In this document: in pieces, positions 56,544 through 64,000 of the stretch
Numbering within the stretch: the first letter of the stretch is position 1
Layout: the number at the start of each line of letters is the position of its first letter
Assembly: GCF_000426065.1 (NCBI RefSeq)
Contig: NZ_AUEQ01000001.1
Span: forward strand, 845,304 to 909,303
DNA length: 64,000 nt
Source: Mycobacterium sp. URHD0025
Lineage (GTDB): Bacteria; Actinomycetota; Actinomycetes; Mycobacteriales; Mycobacteriaceae
Reading direction: 5' to 3'
Program-made: the position numbers and the translations under genes
The notes under the pieces: model-generated
Told to the model about the DNA's origin: nothing
Database searches by the model: none
What the model saw: the letters and a program-made list of their open reading frames with translations, nothing else

Positions 56544-57521
56544 CTACAACTGCGGAGACAAGTCCAATTGCGTCAACGCCGGCATCTGGGTGATACGCCA
56601 ATCCCCATCACTGCGCTGCAAGCTCAACCGATACGACATGTACCGCAGCGATGGGACGTTCTTGGTCACCGGACTCGTCGAAACCGTGTTGGTGTAGACG
56701 ATGGCAGTGGCCTCATCGCGGCTGATGGTCTCCACCGCGGTGCCCATCACCTCGGTGTTGTTCGTGACCTGCGCCTGCTTGTTGGTCGGCACGATGGAAT
56801 CGATCAACTGCCGGTACTGCTTGGCGAAGTCGCTCGAGAGGTACTTCGACGCCCGGTCCGGCAGGCTTTCGATGTTGTCCGGGTTGTAGGTCCACAACGT
56901 GGTGATGGCATCTGCAGAAGTACGCGCAACTTGCAGTTTGGTCGCGACCAAGGCCCGATCCGCCAGGTACGGCTGCACCATCGCACCTCCGAATGCTCCC
57001 GCCACCACGAACAATGCAGCGGTACCGGCGGCGACGTACGTCAATCGCTTGCCGGCCTCGCGGTGCGGAACCAGGACGACGTCCTCGGCCGACTCGGCCT
57101 CCGCCTCCGTCGCCTCGGCCTCCGCATCCGTCGCCTCGGCGTCGGCATCCGCCACCTCAGTGTCCGTCGCCTCAGTTTCGCCGTCGCCTGCGGCGTCGAT
57201 CTCGGTGGCGACGTCGGTAGCGACCTCGGTTTCCGGCTCCGACGCGGATTCCGGTTCCGATTCGGACTCGGCGTTCGCTTCGGGCGCGGCCTCACCTTCG
57301 GGTTCGGTCACCGCCTTGCGGCGGGTCTTGCCCACAGGCGTGCGACGTTCCGTAGTGGCTTGGGCATCATCGGATTCCGAGACGGATTCCGAGTCACCTT
57401 CGTCGGCCGGAGCCGCAACCACGTCCTCGGCACGGCGACGCCGCCCGAAACGCAGTCTGCGGCGCGGCTTGTCAGGCTCGCCGGTGGTCAGATCACCTGA
57501 ATCAGCTGGCTGATCTTCCAC
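56544..57521 (-). CDS. Mce-associated membrane protein (mam1D-like)
   Basis: A long Glu/Ala/Asp-rich, probably disordered N-terminus (EADAEATDAEAEATEAE repeats) is followed by one transmembrane helix (RLTYVAAGTAALFVVAGAFG) and an extracytoplasmic Mam domain (QVARTSADAITTLWTYNPDN, KYLSSDFAKQYRQLIDSIVP, ETISRDEATAIVYTNT). Start GTG 57521 with RBS aagga and overlap of the previous stop was preferred over ATG 57554. Fourth mam gene after mceF; presumed to stabilise the Mce lipid transporter. Confidence 0.82.
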   Translation of the reverse strand: MEDQPADSGDLTTGEPDKPRRRLRFGRRRRAEDVVAAPADEGDSESVSESDDAQATTERRTPVGKTRRKAVTEPEGEAAPEANAESESEPESASEPETEVATDVATEIDAAGDGETEATDTEVADADAEATDAEAEATEAEAESAEDVVLVPHREAGKRLTYVAAGTAALFVVAGAFGGAMVQPYLADRALVATKLQVARTSADAITTLWTYNPDNIESLPDRASKYLSSDFAKQYRQLIDSIVPTNKQAQVTNNTEVMGTAVETISRDEATAIVYTNTVSTSPVTKNVPSLRYMSYRLSLQRSDGDWRITQMPALTQLDLSPQL

Positions 57522-58039
57522 TGCTGTCCTTCCCAAATCGTCGTCGCAATCCAACGGCTGCCGCTTTCGATCACGGACTTCCCGTCCGGCGTACGCGTGC
57601 TGGTCTTGGTGGCGACCAGCACATCGGCACTGCCGTTGTCGTTCCAGCGCTCGATACCGGCATCCAAGACGGAACCTTCGGTCGGCTCGGACCGCGCCAC
57701 CTGAACGACGATCTCGTTCTGCTTCTCCTGGAACATCTTTCGGAAATCGCCGGTCGCCTGTGCCGCGATGCGGTCCGCATAGTCGTTGGCGTGGAACGGA
57801 TCCAGCGTCGTGTACACCGTCATGAACTCACGCACGTAGTCCAAAGCGCCGGCGGTCTTGATCTCCGCCCGGTGATCGGATTCGTGCCGGACCAGGATCA
57901 GGGTGCTGCCCGCGATGGCGGCCGCGATGAGCAGCGCCGAGATGATCCCGACGATCGGCAGGCCCCAACGGATCGGTTCCTTGGGCTCGACCGCGAAGTA
58001 GTCGCGCTCTTCGGGGTCGATCCGGCGACGCGGGCTCAC
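57488..58039 (-). CDS. Mce-associated membrane protein (mam1C-like)
   Basis: A 183-residue protein with a helix near residues 26-50 (WGLPIVGIISALLIAAAIAG) and a Mam-type domain (VREFMTVYTTLDPFHANDYAD, QNEIVVQVARSEPTEGSVLD, ending TTIWEGQQWKISQLIQVI). The GTG at 58039 overlaps the preceding TGA; the end overlaps the start of the fourth mam gene. Confidence 0.85.
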   Translation of the reverse strand: MSPRRRIDPEERDYFAVEPKEPIRWGLPIVGIISALLIAAAIAGSTLILVRHESDHRAEIKTAGALDYVREFMTVYTTLDPFHANDYADRIAAQATGDFRKMFQEKQNEIVVQVARSEPTEGSVLDAGIERWNDNGSADVLVATKTSTRTPDGKSVIESGSRWIATTIWEGQQWKISQLIQVI

Positions 58040-59010
58040 TGTCCGCCCCCGCCCAGGACCGGCCGCTTGAGCACCGTGAGGTTGTCGACCAGCCAGTGGT
58101 CACCCGACCTCTGGAACTCCACCCGCACCGTCGCCGTGATGAACTTCAGTTCCTGCGGATTGGTGCCCCGCATACCCTGCAACGCGACCAGCATCGCCGC
58201 GGAGTTCTTGGTCATACCGGGCAGCACCGCACTTCTCACCGCCGAGTAGTCGTTGGTGGTCGGCCCGGCCTTCCGCACCGCGTCCTGTTGGTCGACCAGC
58301 TGCTGGCGGTAGTTGTCGGTCGTCAGCGATTGCGCCCTGGAGAAATCCGCATCGAGGGAATCCACCCCGTAGCTGAGCAGCTGCTCGACCATCCGAGGAC
58401 CTTGTTCGGTGAGCTGCTCGCGCGCCTGGTCGACGGATCGGTCCTCGCGGTACACCACGAGATCTCCCAGCCCGCCCGCGATTCCGCTGAGCAGCGCGAG
58501 CGTCAGCAGCACCGCGCCTGCGCGACGGCGAACGTCGGGTTCCGGCCGATCGATACGACGGACCTCGGTGCGGGTCAGCAGATCGGCGAACGTCCGGTTG
58601 CGCGACTCCCACAGCGGCCAGAGCCAGCCAAGGAACAACGCCGCGGTATCCAGCAGATGTGCCACGTCACGCAGCAACAGGCGCAGCAGACCGGCGTCTC
58701 CGGCCGACGAGACCACCCGGATACCGAACACGGACCGGCCCAGTGACCAGCCGGTGAATGCGGGCAACCCGATCCTGTTGATCAGCATCGCGACGCCCAC
58801 CGCGGCGGCGGCCACTGTGCAGACCCACCAGAACCAGCCGTACAACGGGGCCGACCAGGCCAGCAGCGCCAGCGTCACGATCAACCCGGCAGGCGCCAGC
58901 ACATCGATGCCGAAAGCCCCGGCCCGAGCCGGCCATGACGCCAACCGGGGCTGGCCCGACCCGGCTCCCGCTGTCGAGACCGTGTCAGCGTTGTCGAGAA
59001 CAGCGGTCAC
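58036..59010 (-). CDS. RDD-domain Mce-associated membrane protein (mam1B-like)
   Basis: A 324-residue protein: an N-terminal RDD domain with three to four helices (ARAGAFGIDVLAPAGLIVTL, RTFADLLTRTEVRRIDRP), then a Mam domain (DSLDADFSRAQSLTTDNYRQ, NPQELKFITATVRVEFQRSG). The RDD-Mam fusion is as in M. tuberculosis Rv0176, second gene after mce1F, which argues this is mce1. GTG start overlaps the upstream TGA. Confidence 0.85.
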   Translation of the reverse strand: MTAVLDNADTVSTAGAGSGQPRLASWPARAGAFGIDVLAPAGLIVTLALLAWSAPLYGWFWWVCTVAAAAVGVAMLINRIGLPAFTGWSLGRSVFGIRVVSSAGDAGLLRLLLRDVAHLLDTAALFLGWLWPLWESRNRTFADLLTRTEVRRIDRPEPDVRRRAGAVLLTLALLSGIAGGLGDLVVYREDRSVDQAREQLTEQGPRMVEQLLSYGVDSLDADFSRAQSLTTDNYRQQLVDQQDAVRKAGPTTNDYSAVRSAVLPGMTKNSAAMLVALQGMRGTNPQELKFITATVRVEFQRSGDHWLVDNLTVLKRPVLGGGGQ

Positions 59011-59648
59011 GACGTGACCTGGTCGAGCCGTGCCACCTTGTAGATGCCGTCCTCGGCACGGGCCATCTTCACCCGCAACCGGTAGCCCTGCTCTTCATCG
59101 GACTTCTCGCTGTTGGTGACCAGTACGCGCACCGCGACCAGCAGGTCCATCGACCCGTCGTCGTTGTGCTTCTCCACCGCGGCTCGCAGGTCCGAGACCT
59201 TCACCTGGACGTTGGCCGCCTGGTACGCGTCGAGCAGCATGCCGCTGTACAGGCCTGCCTGCGCCCCGAAATCGCCAGTCGCGCATTCGATGATCTTGGT
59301 CTGAGCCGCGATCATCGCCTGCGTATCAGGTGCCTGGGTCGCGGTCACACAGTCCTTGGCCGCGGCCAGGGCCTCGGCCTCGTCGCCGGCGATCCGTTCA
59401 CTGTCCTGATGTGCGCGCAATGCCAGATAGCCGCCGACACCGACGGCCGCCGCCAGCACGAGCAACCCGGCAAGGATGGCTGCCATCCAACCCCGGCCCA
59501 GCCGAGAAGGACGTGACGTGACGTTCTCGGCGTCGGGGGCTGACGTCGGATCAGCGATCTCGGTGACAGCCTCCGCTTGCGGATCGGTGGTGTGGGGGTC
59601 CTGCTGGTCGGCGAGGTTCAGCTGGCTGGTGCCAGCATCTCCTTCCAT
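59007..59648 (-). CDS. Mce-associated membrane protein (mam1A-like)
   Basis: A 213-residue protein: disordered acidic N-terminus, a transmembrane helix (GWMAAILAGLLVLAAAVGVG), then a Mam domain (DEAEALAAAKDCVTATQAPD, ECATGDFGAQAGLYSGMLLD, VARLDQVTS end). Directly downstream of mceF; its 5' end overlaps the mceF 3' end by about 31 bp. Mam proteins are thought to assemble with the Mce complex. Confidence 0.85.
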   Translation of the reverse strand: MEGDAGTSQLNLADQQDPHTTDPQAEAVTEIADPTSAPDAENVTSRPSRLGRGWMAAILAGLLVLAAAVGVGGYLALRAHQDSERIAGDEAEALAAAKDCVTATQAPDTQAMIAAQTKIIECATGDFGAQAGLYSGMLLDAYQAANVQVKVSDLRAAVEKHNDDGSMDLLVAVRVLVTNSEKSDEEQGYRLRVKMARAEDGIYKVARLDQVTS

Positions 59649-61171
59649 CCGTCATCTCCTGGTTTATTCGAGTTGGTGACGGAGTACTTCACACCGCCGG
59701 GACCGACCACCTCACCGCTGGACGGACTATAGGTGGCGGTCGAACCTGCTGCCGGAGTGTAGATGCAGGGGTTCGGCTGCTGTCCACTACAACTCACATT
59801 GCCACCCCGCGGCGCGGTCAGCGGATCGCTGCGTGGCGCCGTTGATTCCGGTGGTGGAAGCTGACTTGCCGGCAACGGGTTCATCCCATTATTCACCGAA
59901 GGCGCGGGGATGACCCGGCCCGGATCGACGGGCTGATCGCAGCGCGCGGCCGGAGCCGGGCAGTTGCGGATCTGATTCGGGTCGCCGTACCACGGGTTGG
60001 TGCCGAGCGGCTGATAGGGCTCGTCGCTGTGGCACTCCGCCGGCGAGGCGGCCCGCTTACCCGGCACGTCGGCGCACGGATAGTTACGGGCACCGCGCAC
60101 CGCGTTGGGTGCATCCTTCGGGATCTTGCAGTAGAGGCCCGACGGCAGCGGCGCCAGCGAGGTATCCGCGGGCGAACGCCACTGCGAAGCAGGCAGGAAC
60201 CCGGTCAGGCACGGCGGCGGCATGTTGATACCGAGGCCGAAGTGCAGCAGGCCCTTGGGCGCGAAGATCGTCGCGGTCTGGGCCACCGCGCCACCCTGAG
60301 GCAGCGCCACCAACACCTGCTCGACGTTCTTGTTGTAGCGCTTGAGCATGTCGATGACGATCTCGAGGTTCGCCAACGTCTGCGGCAGCGATTCCCGGAC
60401 ATCACCGAACACCGAGTTCAGCTGATCGGCCGTCGGCGCCGCCTGCTGGATGCCGCTGCGCAACGCCGCGTCGTTCTGAGCGCTCTGCGCCGCCAGCGTG
60501 TTCAGGTTCTTGGCCCAACGCGAGATCGCGTCGCCCGAGTTGACCTGGCTGTCGATGATCGGCCCGGAGTTCTCGACGATGTCGTTGACCGGACCGAGGT
60601 TGTCCTTGAAGTCACCGGCAATCGCCTGCGTCGAATCGACCAGGCGCTGCAGTGACGGGCCGAGGCCACCGACGGCCTGGGCCGTCTCGTCGAGCAGGAC
60701 CGCGATCTTCTCCTTCGGCAACGCCGCCAGACCCCGCTGCGCGGCGTCGAGCGACGGGCCCACCTCGGCGGGCACCGTGCCCTTCTCGATGGTGTCGCCG
60801 TCGCGGAAGTACTCCTTCGAGCCGCCCTTGGACACCAGGTCGATGAACTGCTCACCGACCGCCGACACCGAGTGCACATTGGCACTGGCGTCCAGCGGCA
60901 CCCGGTACCGGTCGTAGATGTTCATCTCGACCCGGGCGCCCTGCTCGGTGGGCTCGACGGAGGTGACCTTGCCGATCGTCGTTCCGCGATAGGTGACGTT
61001 GGCCGTGGCGTATAACCCACCCGAATTCGGGAGGTTGGCGTTCAGGTTGTACATCCCGACGCCGGCCCATGTCGGCAGCCGCAGATAAATCAGCGCCAAC
61101 ACAACCAGCGCGATCACCGTCAGCACCGTGAACAGAACGAGCTGCATCTTGATGAAGCGGGTCAGCAACAT
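59618..61171 (-). CDS. mce1F: Mce-family lipid transport protein MceF
   Basis: A 517-residue Mce protein: N-terminal helix (MQLVLFTVLTVIALVVLAL), Mce domain (YNLNANLPNSGGLYATANVT, VTSVEPTEQGARVEMNIYD), helical needle region (IVENSGPIIDSQVNSGDAIS) and a Pro-rich, Cys-containing C-terminal tail. Part of a six-subunit hetero-hexamer that moves lipid (fatty or mycolic acid for Mce1) through the envelope, powered by Mkl/YrbE. Last mce gene of the operon, before the mam genes. Confidence 0.88.
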   Translation of the reverse strand: MLLTRFIKMQLVLFTVLTVIALVVLALIYLRLPTWAGVGMYNLNANLPNSGGLYATANVTYRGTTIGKVTSVEPTEQGARVEMNIYDRYRVPLDASANVHSVSAVGEQFIDLVSKGGSKEYFRDGDTIEKGTVPAEVGPSLDAAQRGLAALPKEKIAVLLDETAQAVGGLGPSLQRLVDSTQAIAGDFKDNLGPVNDIVENSGPIIDSQVNSGDAISRWAKNLNTLAAQSAQNDAALRSGIQQAAPTADQLNSVFGDVRESLPQTLANLEIVIDMLKRYNKNVEQVLVALPQGGAVAQTATIFAPKGLLHFGLGINMPPPCLTGFLPASQWRSPADTSLAPLPSGLYCKIPKDAPNAVRGARNYPCADVPGKRAASPAECHSDEPYQPLGTNPWYGDPNQIRNCPAPAARCDQPVDPGRVIPAPSVNNGMNPLPASQLPPPESTAPRSDPLTAPRGGNVSCSGQQPNPCIYTPAAGSTATYSPSSGEVVGPGGVKYSVTNSNKPGDDGWKEMLAPAS

Positions 61172-61174
61172 GTC

Positions 61175-62365
61175 TCACTCCCCCCTTTCCACAAGCGGGC
61201 CACCAGGTGCATCGTGCGGGTTCGGCGTGAACCGGACATCCGGGATCATCGTCGCCGGATCGCGGCCCCACGCCTGCTCCAGCGCACGGAGCATGCCCGA
61301 GACGCCGGTGCCGGACAGGAACGCGTTGTCCACCGAGCTCAACGTCAGGTCGATCGTCAGCGACACGTTGATGTAGTCGCCACGCACGGCCTTCGGGATG
61401 TTCTCGATGTTGAACGGCACCGTCAGGATCAGCTTGAGCGCCTCGACCAGGTACGGGGCCGAGCGCGCCAGCTGCTTCAGCGGACGCTGCAGGTTCTGCA
61501 GGTTGGTGTGCAGGTTCGCGTTGCTGTTCGACAACGTGTCGTCGGCAGCTTTGGACAGCCGACCCAGCGAGGTCACCGCGTCGGCGAACAAATCGCGCGT
61601 CTCGGCGAAATGCTGGATCAGCGGCGGGAACTCGGTGAGTACCCGATCCAACGTGTCGTTGCGCGCCGCGACGATGTTCAGCAACCGATCCGTCGAATCG
61701 ATCGCGCGGGTGATGTCGTTGCGCTGCTGATTGAGCTCATCGGTGAACGTGTCGAGCCGGCCCAGGAAGTCCCGGATCTGATCGGCGCGACCGTTGAGGA
61801 TGTTGAACACCTCGGTCTGGATGGTCTCGATGTTGGGGATACCGCCGCCGGTCAGGATGCCCGAGATACCGGCCAGGGTCCGCTCGATCGTCGGATAGGC
61901 CGATGACTGTGCCAACGGGATGGTGTCCCCGTTGCGCAGCATCTCCTTGGACGCGTCCTTGTCCGGCGGATTGAGCTCGATGTGCTGCGAACCCAGCAAG
62001 CTGGTCTGGCCGATCTTGGCCAAGGTGTTCTTGGGCAGTTCGATGCCCGGCTCCAGATCGACCGTCAGCGTGGGCACCCAGTTGATCAGTTCGATCTTGC
62101 GGACGCGGCCGACGAACACGTCACGCACCCGCACCCGGCTGTTGGCGTTGAGCGCCAACGTCTCTGGCATCTGCACGTAGAGCGTCGTGCGGCCGGACTC
62201 GGTTCCCGGCCCACCCGGCAGTGGCACGTTGGCCACACCGCGCCACTGACCACACGAGGTGAGGATCAGCGCGGACGCCGACAACACCGCGACACGTCGT
62301 CCGATGCGACGCAACTTGCGTGTCTTCATCAGACCCGTCGGTTCTTCGCGCAAGCGGCTCATCAC
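61175..62365 (-). CDS. mce1E: Mce-family lipoprotein MceE (LprK-like)
   Basis: A 396-residue lipoprotein with the lipobox ASALILTSCGQW, then the Mce domain (MPETLALNANSRVRVRDVFV, GSQHIELNPPDKD) and a long helical needle region (QTEVFNILNGRADQIRDFLG, DRVLTEFPPLIQHFAETRDL). ATG overlaps the mceD stop (ATGA). Fits the E subunit position of the Mce complex. Confidence 0.9.
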   Translation of the reverse strand: MMSRLREEPTGLMKTRKLRRIGRRVAVLSASALILTSCGQWRGVANVPLPGGPGTESGRTTLYVQMPETLALNANSRVRVRDVFVGRVRKIELINWVPTLTVDLEPGIELPKNTLAKIGQTSLLGSQHIELNPPDKDASKEMLRNGDTIPLAQSSAYPTIERTLAGISGILTGGGIPNIETIQTEVFNILNGRADQIRDFLGRLDTFTDELNQQRNDITRAIDSTDRLLNIVAARNDTLDRVLTEFPPLIQHFAETRDLFADAVTSLGRLSKAADDTLSNSNANLHTNLQNLQRPLKQLARSAPYLVEALKLILTVPFNIENIPKAVRGDYINVSLTIDLTLSSVDNAFLSGTGVSGMLRALEQAWGRDPATMIPDVRFTPNPHDAPGGPLVERGE

Positions 62366-64000
62366 GGTTGTCCTCCGACCTCGGCAGGCAACGCCGGTCC
62401 GGCGGGGGCCGGGCCAGGCGCAGGAGCTGCTGCGGGTGCGGGACCCGACATCGGGTCACCCGGGATCACACCCGGCGCGGGCGCCGGCGGCGGTCCGGGC
62501 TGCGGGTACCACGGCGGCGGCAACGGATTGCGCTCGTCGTACGAGTTCGGCGGTCCGGGCAGGTTGCCTCCCGGGGGAGCACCGAATGCCGGCGGGGCAG
62601 GCGGCGCCGCGATGTCCGGCCCACCCATCAACTCCGACAACGATTCCGGTGTCAGCATCTGCTGAGTGGCCGGCTGCACCTGCACGCCCTGCATACCCGG
62701 GGCCACCGTCCAGCCCGGCTCATGGTTGCCGTGCGAGAACAAGGTGTCGCGCGACCAGATGCCCGGCACGGTGGTGTCCTTATATCCGCCCGGCGGCTGA
62801 AGGCGCGGATCCGAGTAGGAGATCTGCTTCGGCAGCGTCATCGCGGTGTTGGCCAGGTTCTGGCCGAACGGCAGGAAGTTGAACTTGATCGCGTCGAGGA
62901 TCGGCGCCAGGTACTGCGCACACAGCTCGGCCGAATCCTGGTACCCCAACCGGCTGCCCGCCTGGATGGAGCTGCAGACGAACTGCAGCGGGTTGGAGAA
63001 GTTGGTCAGGCCCGGCAGAACCGGAAGGCCCACGATGCCACCCTGGTTGGGCGAGACGATGTTGAGCACGTTCGCGGCGAGGTTCGGGTAGGCGTGCAGA
63101 CCCGTCTCCAGACCGTTGCGCGGTTCCGGCTGCAGGATCGCCGTCGTCGCCTCCGACAAGTTGTTGACGTCGTGAGCCAGCACCCCGCCGTTCTTGTCGA
63201 GGAACTCCCGGGTGGTCTTGAGTACCCGGTTGAGATCCTGCAGGGCCGTGGCCAACTCCTGATCGGTGTTGGTGAACGAGTTGGTGAACTGCGCCAGGTC
63301 GTTGTTGAGCGCCACGAACTGCTGATCGCTCTTGTGCAGGGCGTTGACGAATAACGCCAGGCTCTTGACCACCTGGAAAAAGTCGCCGCGGCCCTGGTTC
63401 AGCGTGGTCAGCGCCTCCGACAATCCGTTGAGTGTGCGGTTGAGCTGATCGCCCTTGCCCTGGAAGCCGTCGGCGAAGGACTCGATGATGTCGCCGAACG
63501 GGCCCTTGGGCTGTTCGGCGGTCGGCCCCAGTTCGTCGAGCAGGCGGGTGATCTGGTTGCGCAGCTCGTCGTACTCGACCGGGATCTGGGTGTTCTCGAT
63601 CGGGATCACCGCGTTGTTCTTCATCTGCGGCCCACCGGTGTACGGCGGGGACAACTGGATGACGCGGGACGCGACCAGGCTGGGGTTCAGCACGGATGCC
63701 GTGGCGTTCTCGGGCATCTTGTACTTGTTGTTGACGTGGAAGACGACCTTCATCTTGTCGCCGTCGGTCTCGATGCTGTCGATCGCGCCGACCTTGACGC
63801 CCATGATGAGGACCTTGTCACCGGGGTACAGCGCAAGCACTTCGGGGAAGTACGCGGTGACCGTGGTGGTGGTCAGCTTCTTGTACAGGTTCATCCCGAA
63901 GTAGCCCAGTACCAGGGCGGCTACCACCGCCAGCGCACCGACGATGACAGTTGCCCGAGAAGCCTTGGGCAACTTGACATTTCGCACATTGAAAACAGTT
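62362..64000 (-). CDS. mce1D: Mce-family protein MceD, 5' end outside the window
   Basis: The frame stays open to the window edge and reads TVFNVRNVKLPKASRATV, which matches, by memory, the Mce1D start STIFDIRSLRLPKLSRASV, so the true start lies a few codons past 64000 and the GTG at 63987 is internal. Then a transmembrane helix (IVGALAVVAALVLGYFGM), the Mce domain (GDKVLIMGVKVGAIDSIETD, LVASRVIQLSPPYTGGPQM), the helical region, and a long Pro/Ala tail. Stop overlaps mceE. Confidence 0.9.
   Translation of the reverse strand, partial: TVFNVRNVKLPKASRATVIVGALAVVAALVLGYFGMNLYKKLTTTTVTAYFPEVLALYPGDKVLIMGVKVGAIDSIETDGDKMKVVFHVNNKYKMPENATASVLNPSLVASRVIQLSPPYTGGPQMKNNAVIPIENTQIPVEYDELRNQITRLLDELGPTAEQPKGPFGDIIESFADGFQGKGDQLNRTLNGLSEALTTLNQGRGDFFQVVKSLALFVNALHKSDQQFVALNNDLAQFTNSFTNTDQELATALQDLNRVLKTTREFLDKNGGVLAHDVNNLSEATTAILQPEPRNGLETGLHAYPNLAANVLNIVSPNQGGIVGLPVLPGLTNFSNPLQFVCSSIQAGSRLGYQDSAELCAQYLAPILDAIKFNFLPFGQNLANTAMTLPKQISYSDPRLQPPGGYKDTTVPGIWSRDTLFSHGNHEPGWTVAPGMQGVQVQPATQQMLTPESLSELMGGPDIAAPPAPPAFGAPPGGNLPGPPNSYDERNPLPPPWYPQPGPPPAPAPGVIPGDPMSGPAPAAAPAPGPAPAGPALPAEVGGQP

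Overview
This window looks like chromosome from a fast-growing mycobacterium (Mycolicibacterium type). The DNA is GC-rich, GTG and TTG starts are common, and most operons are joined by ATGA or GTGA overlaps. It also carries family-specific loci: a mycobactin mbt-2 cluster, an Mce operon with its mam genes, a secreted chorismate mutase, a 13E12-type DUF222/HNH gene and F420-type luciferase-like enzymes. The species call is inference from gene content.

1-25 kb is mostly core chromosome. It starts with the 3' end of a metal-dependent hydrolase gene, a polytopic membrane protein, an LmeA-like lipid-binding protein, a secreted chorismate mutase and a coupled pair of small related proteins. A GlcNAc-type PTS permease (nagE) lies divergent from an EIIA-nagB-nagA operon, so uptake, phosphorylation, deacetylation and deamination of N-acetylglucosamine are all encoded. 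A large LuxR-type ATPase follows. The mbt-2 locus (mbtK convergent with mbtL-mbtM-mbtN) has IdeR-like boxes upstream of both transcription units. Next come a TauE-type permease, a fluoride-channel pair (two crcB genes plus a triple DUF190 protein), a BTAD/AAA regulator, a hemerythrin-domain protein, phosphoglucomutase and an MFS transporter.

26.1-34.2 kb is an integrated element in a tRNA-Ala(GGC) gene, bounded by perfect 47-bp direct repeats and with TGACGACA repeats close to both ends. It has no recognisable integrase. It carries a three-gene PD-(D/E)XK nuclease-like module, a frameshifted MobF relaxase remnant, and a TPR / HD-phosphohydrolase gene pair that looks like a conflict (defence) system.

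34.3-41.8 kb is further accessory DNA: a HAD hydrolase, a glycoside hydrolase-like protein, an exported mycobacterial protein with an internal duplication, and a polymorphic toxin locus. The toxin has a signal or membrane segment, a HINT domain, a NucA/NucB-like nuclease domain and a lysine-rich tail; two immunity-type genes lie downstream. A tRNA-3'-end-like remnant followed by a hairpin at 41.71-41.78 kb may mark another integration boundary.

42-64 kb returns to ordinary chromosome. It holds DUF3297; a tightly coupled five-gene operon (F420-type LLM oxidoreductase, sulfotransferase, DUF1214, VOC, carboxylesterase); a DUF6319-like protein; a HAD phosphatase; a MerR regulator; a SulP transporter; a CvrA-type antiporter divergent from a TrkA-type protein; a DUF222/HNH protein with an internal 156-bp tandem duplication; a hypothetical protein; and a DUF1275 protein. 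The window ends in the 3' part of an mce1-like operon read on the minus strand: mceD (5' end outside the window), mceE, mceF and four mam genes.
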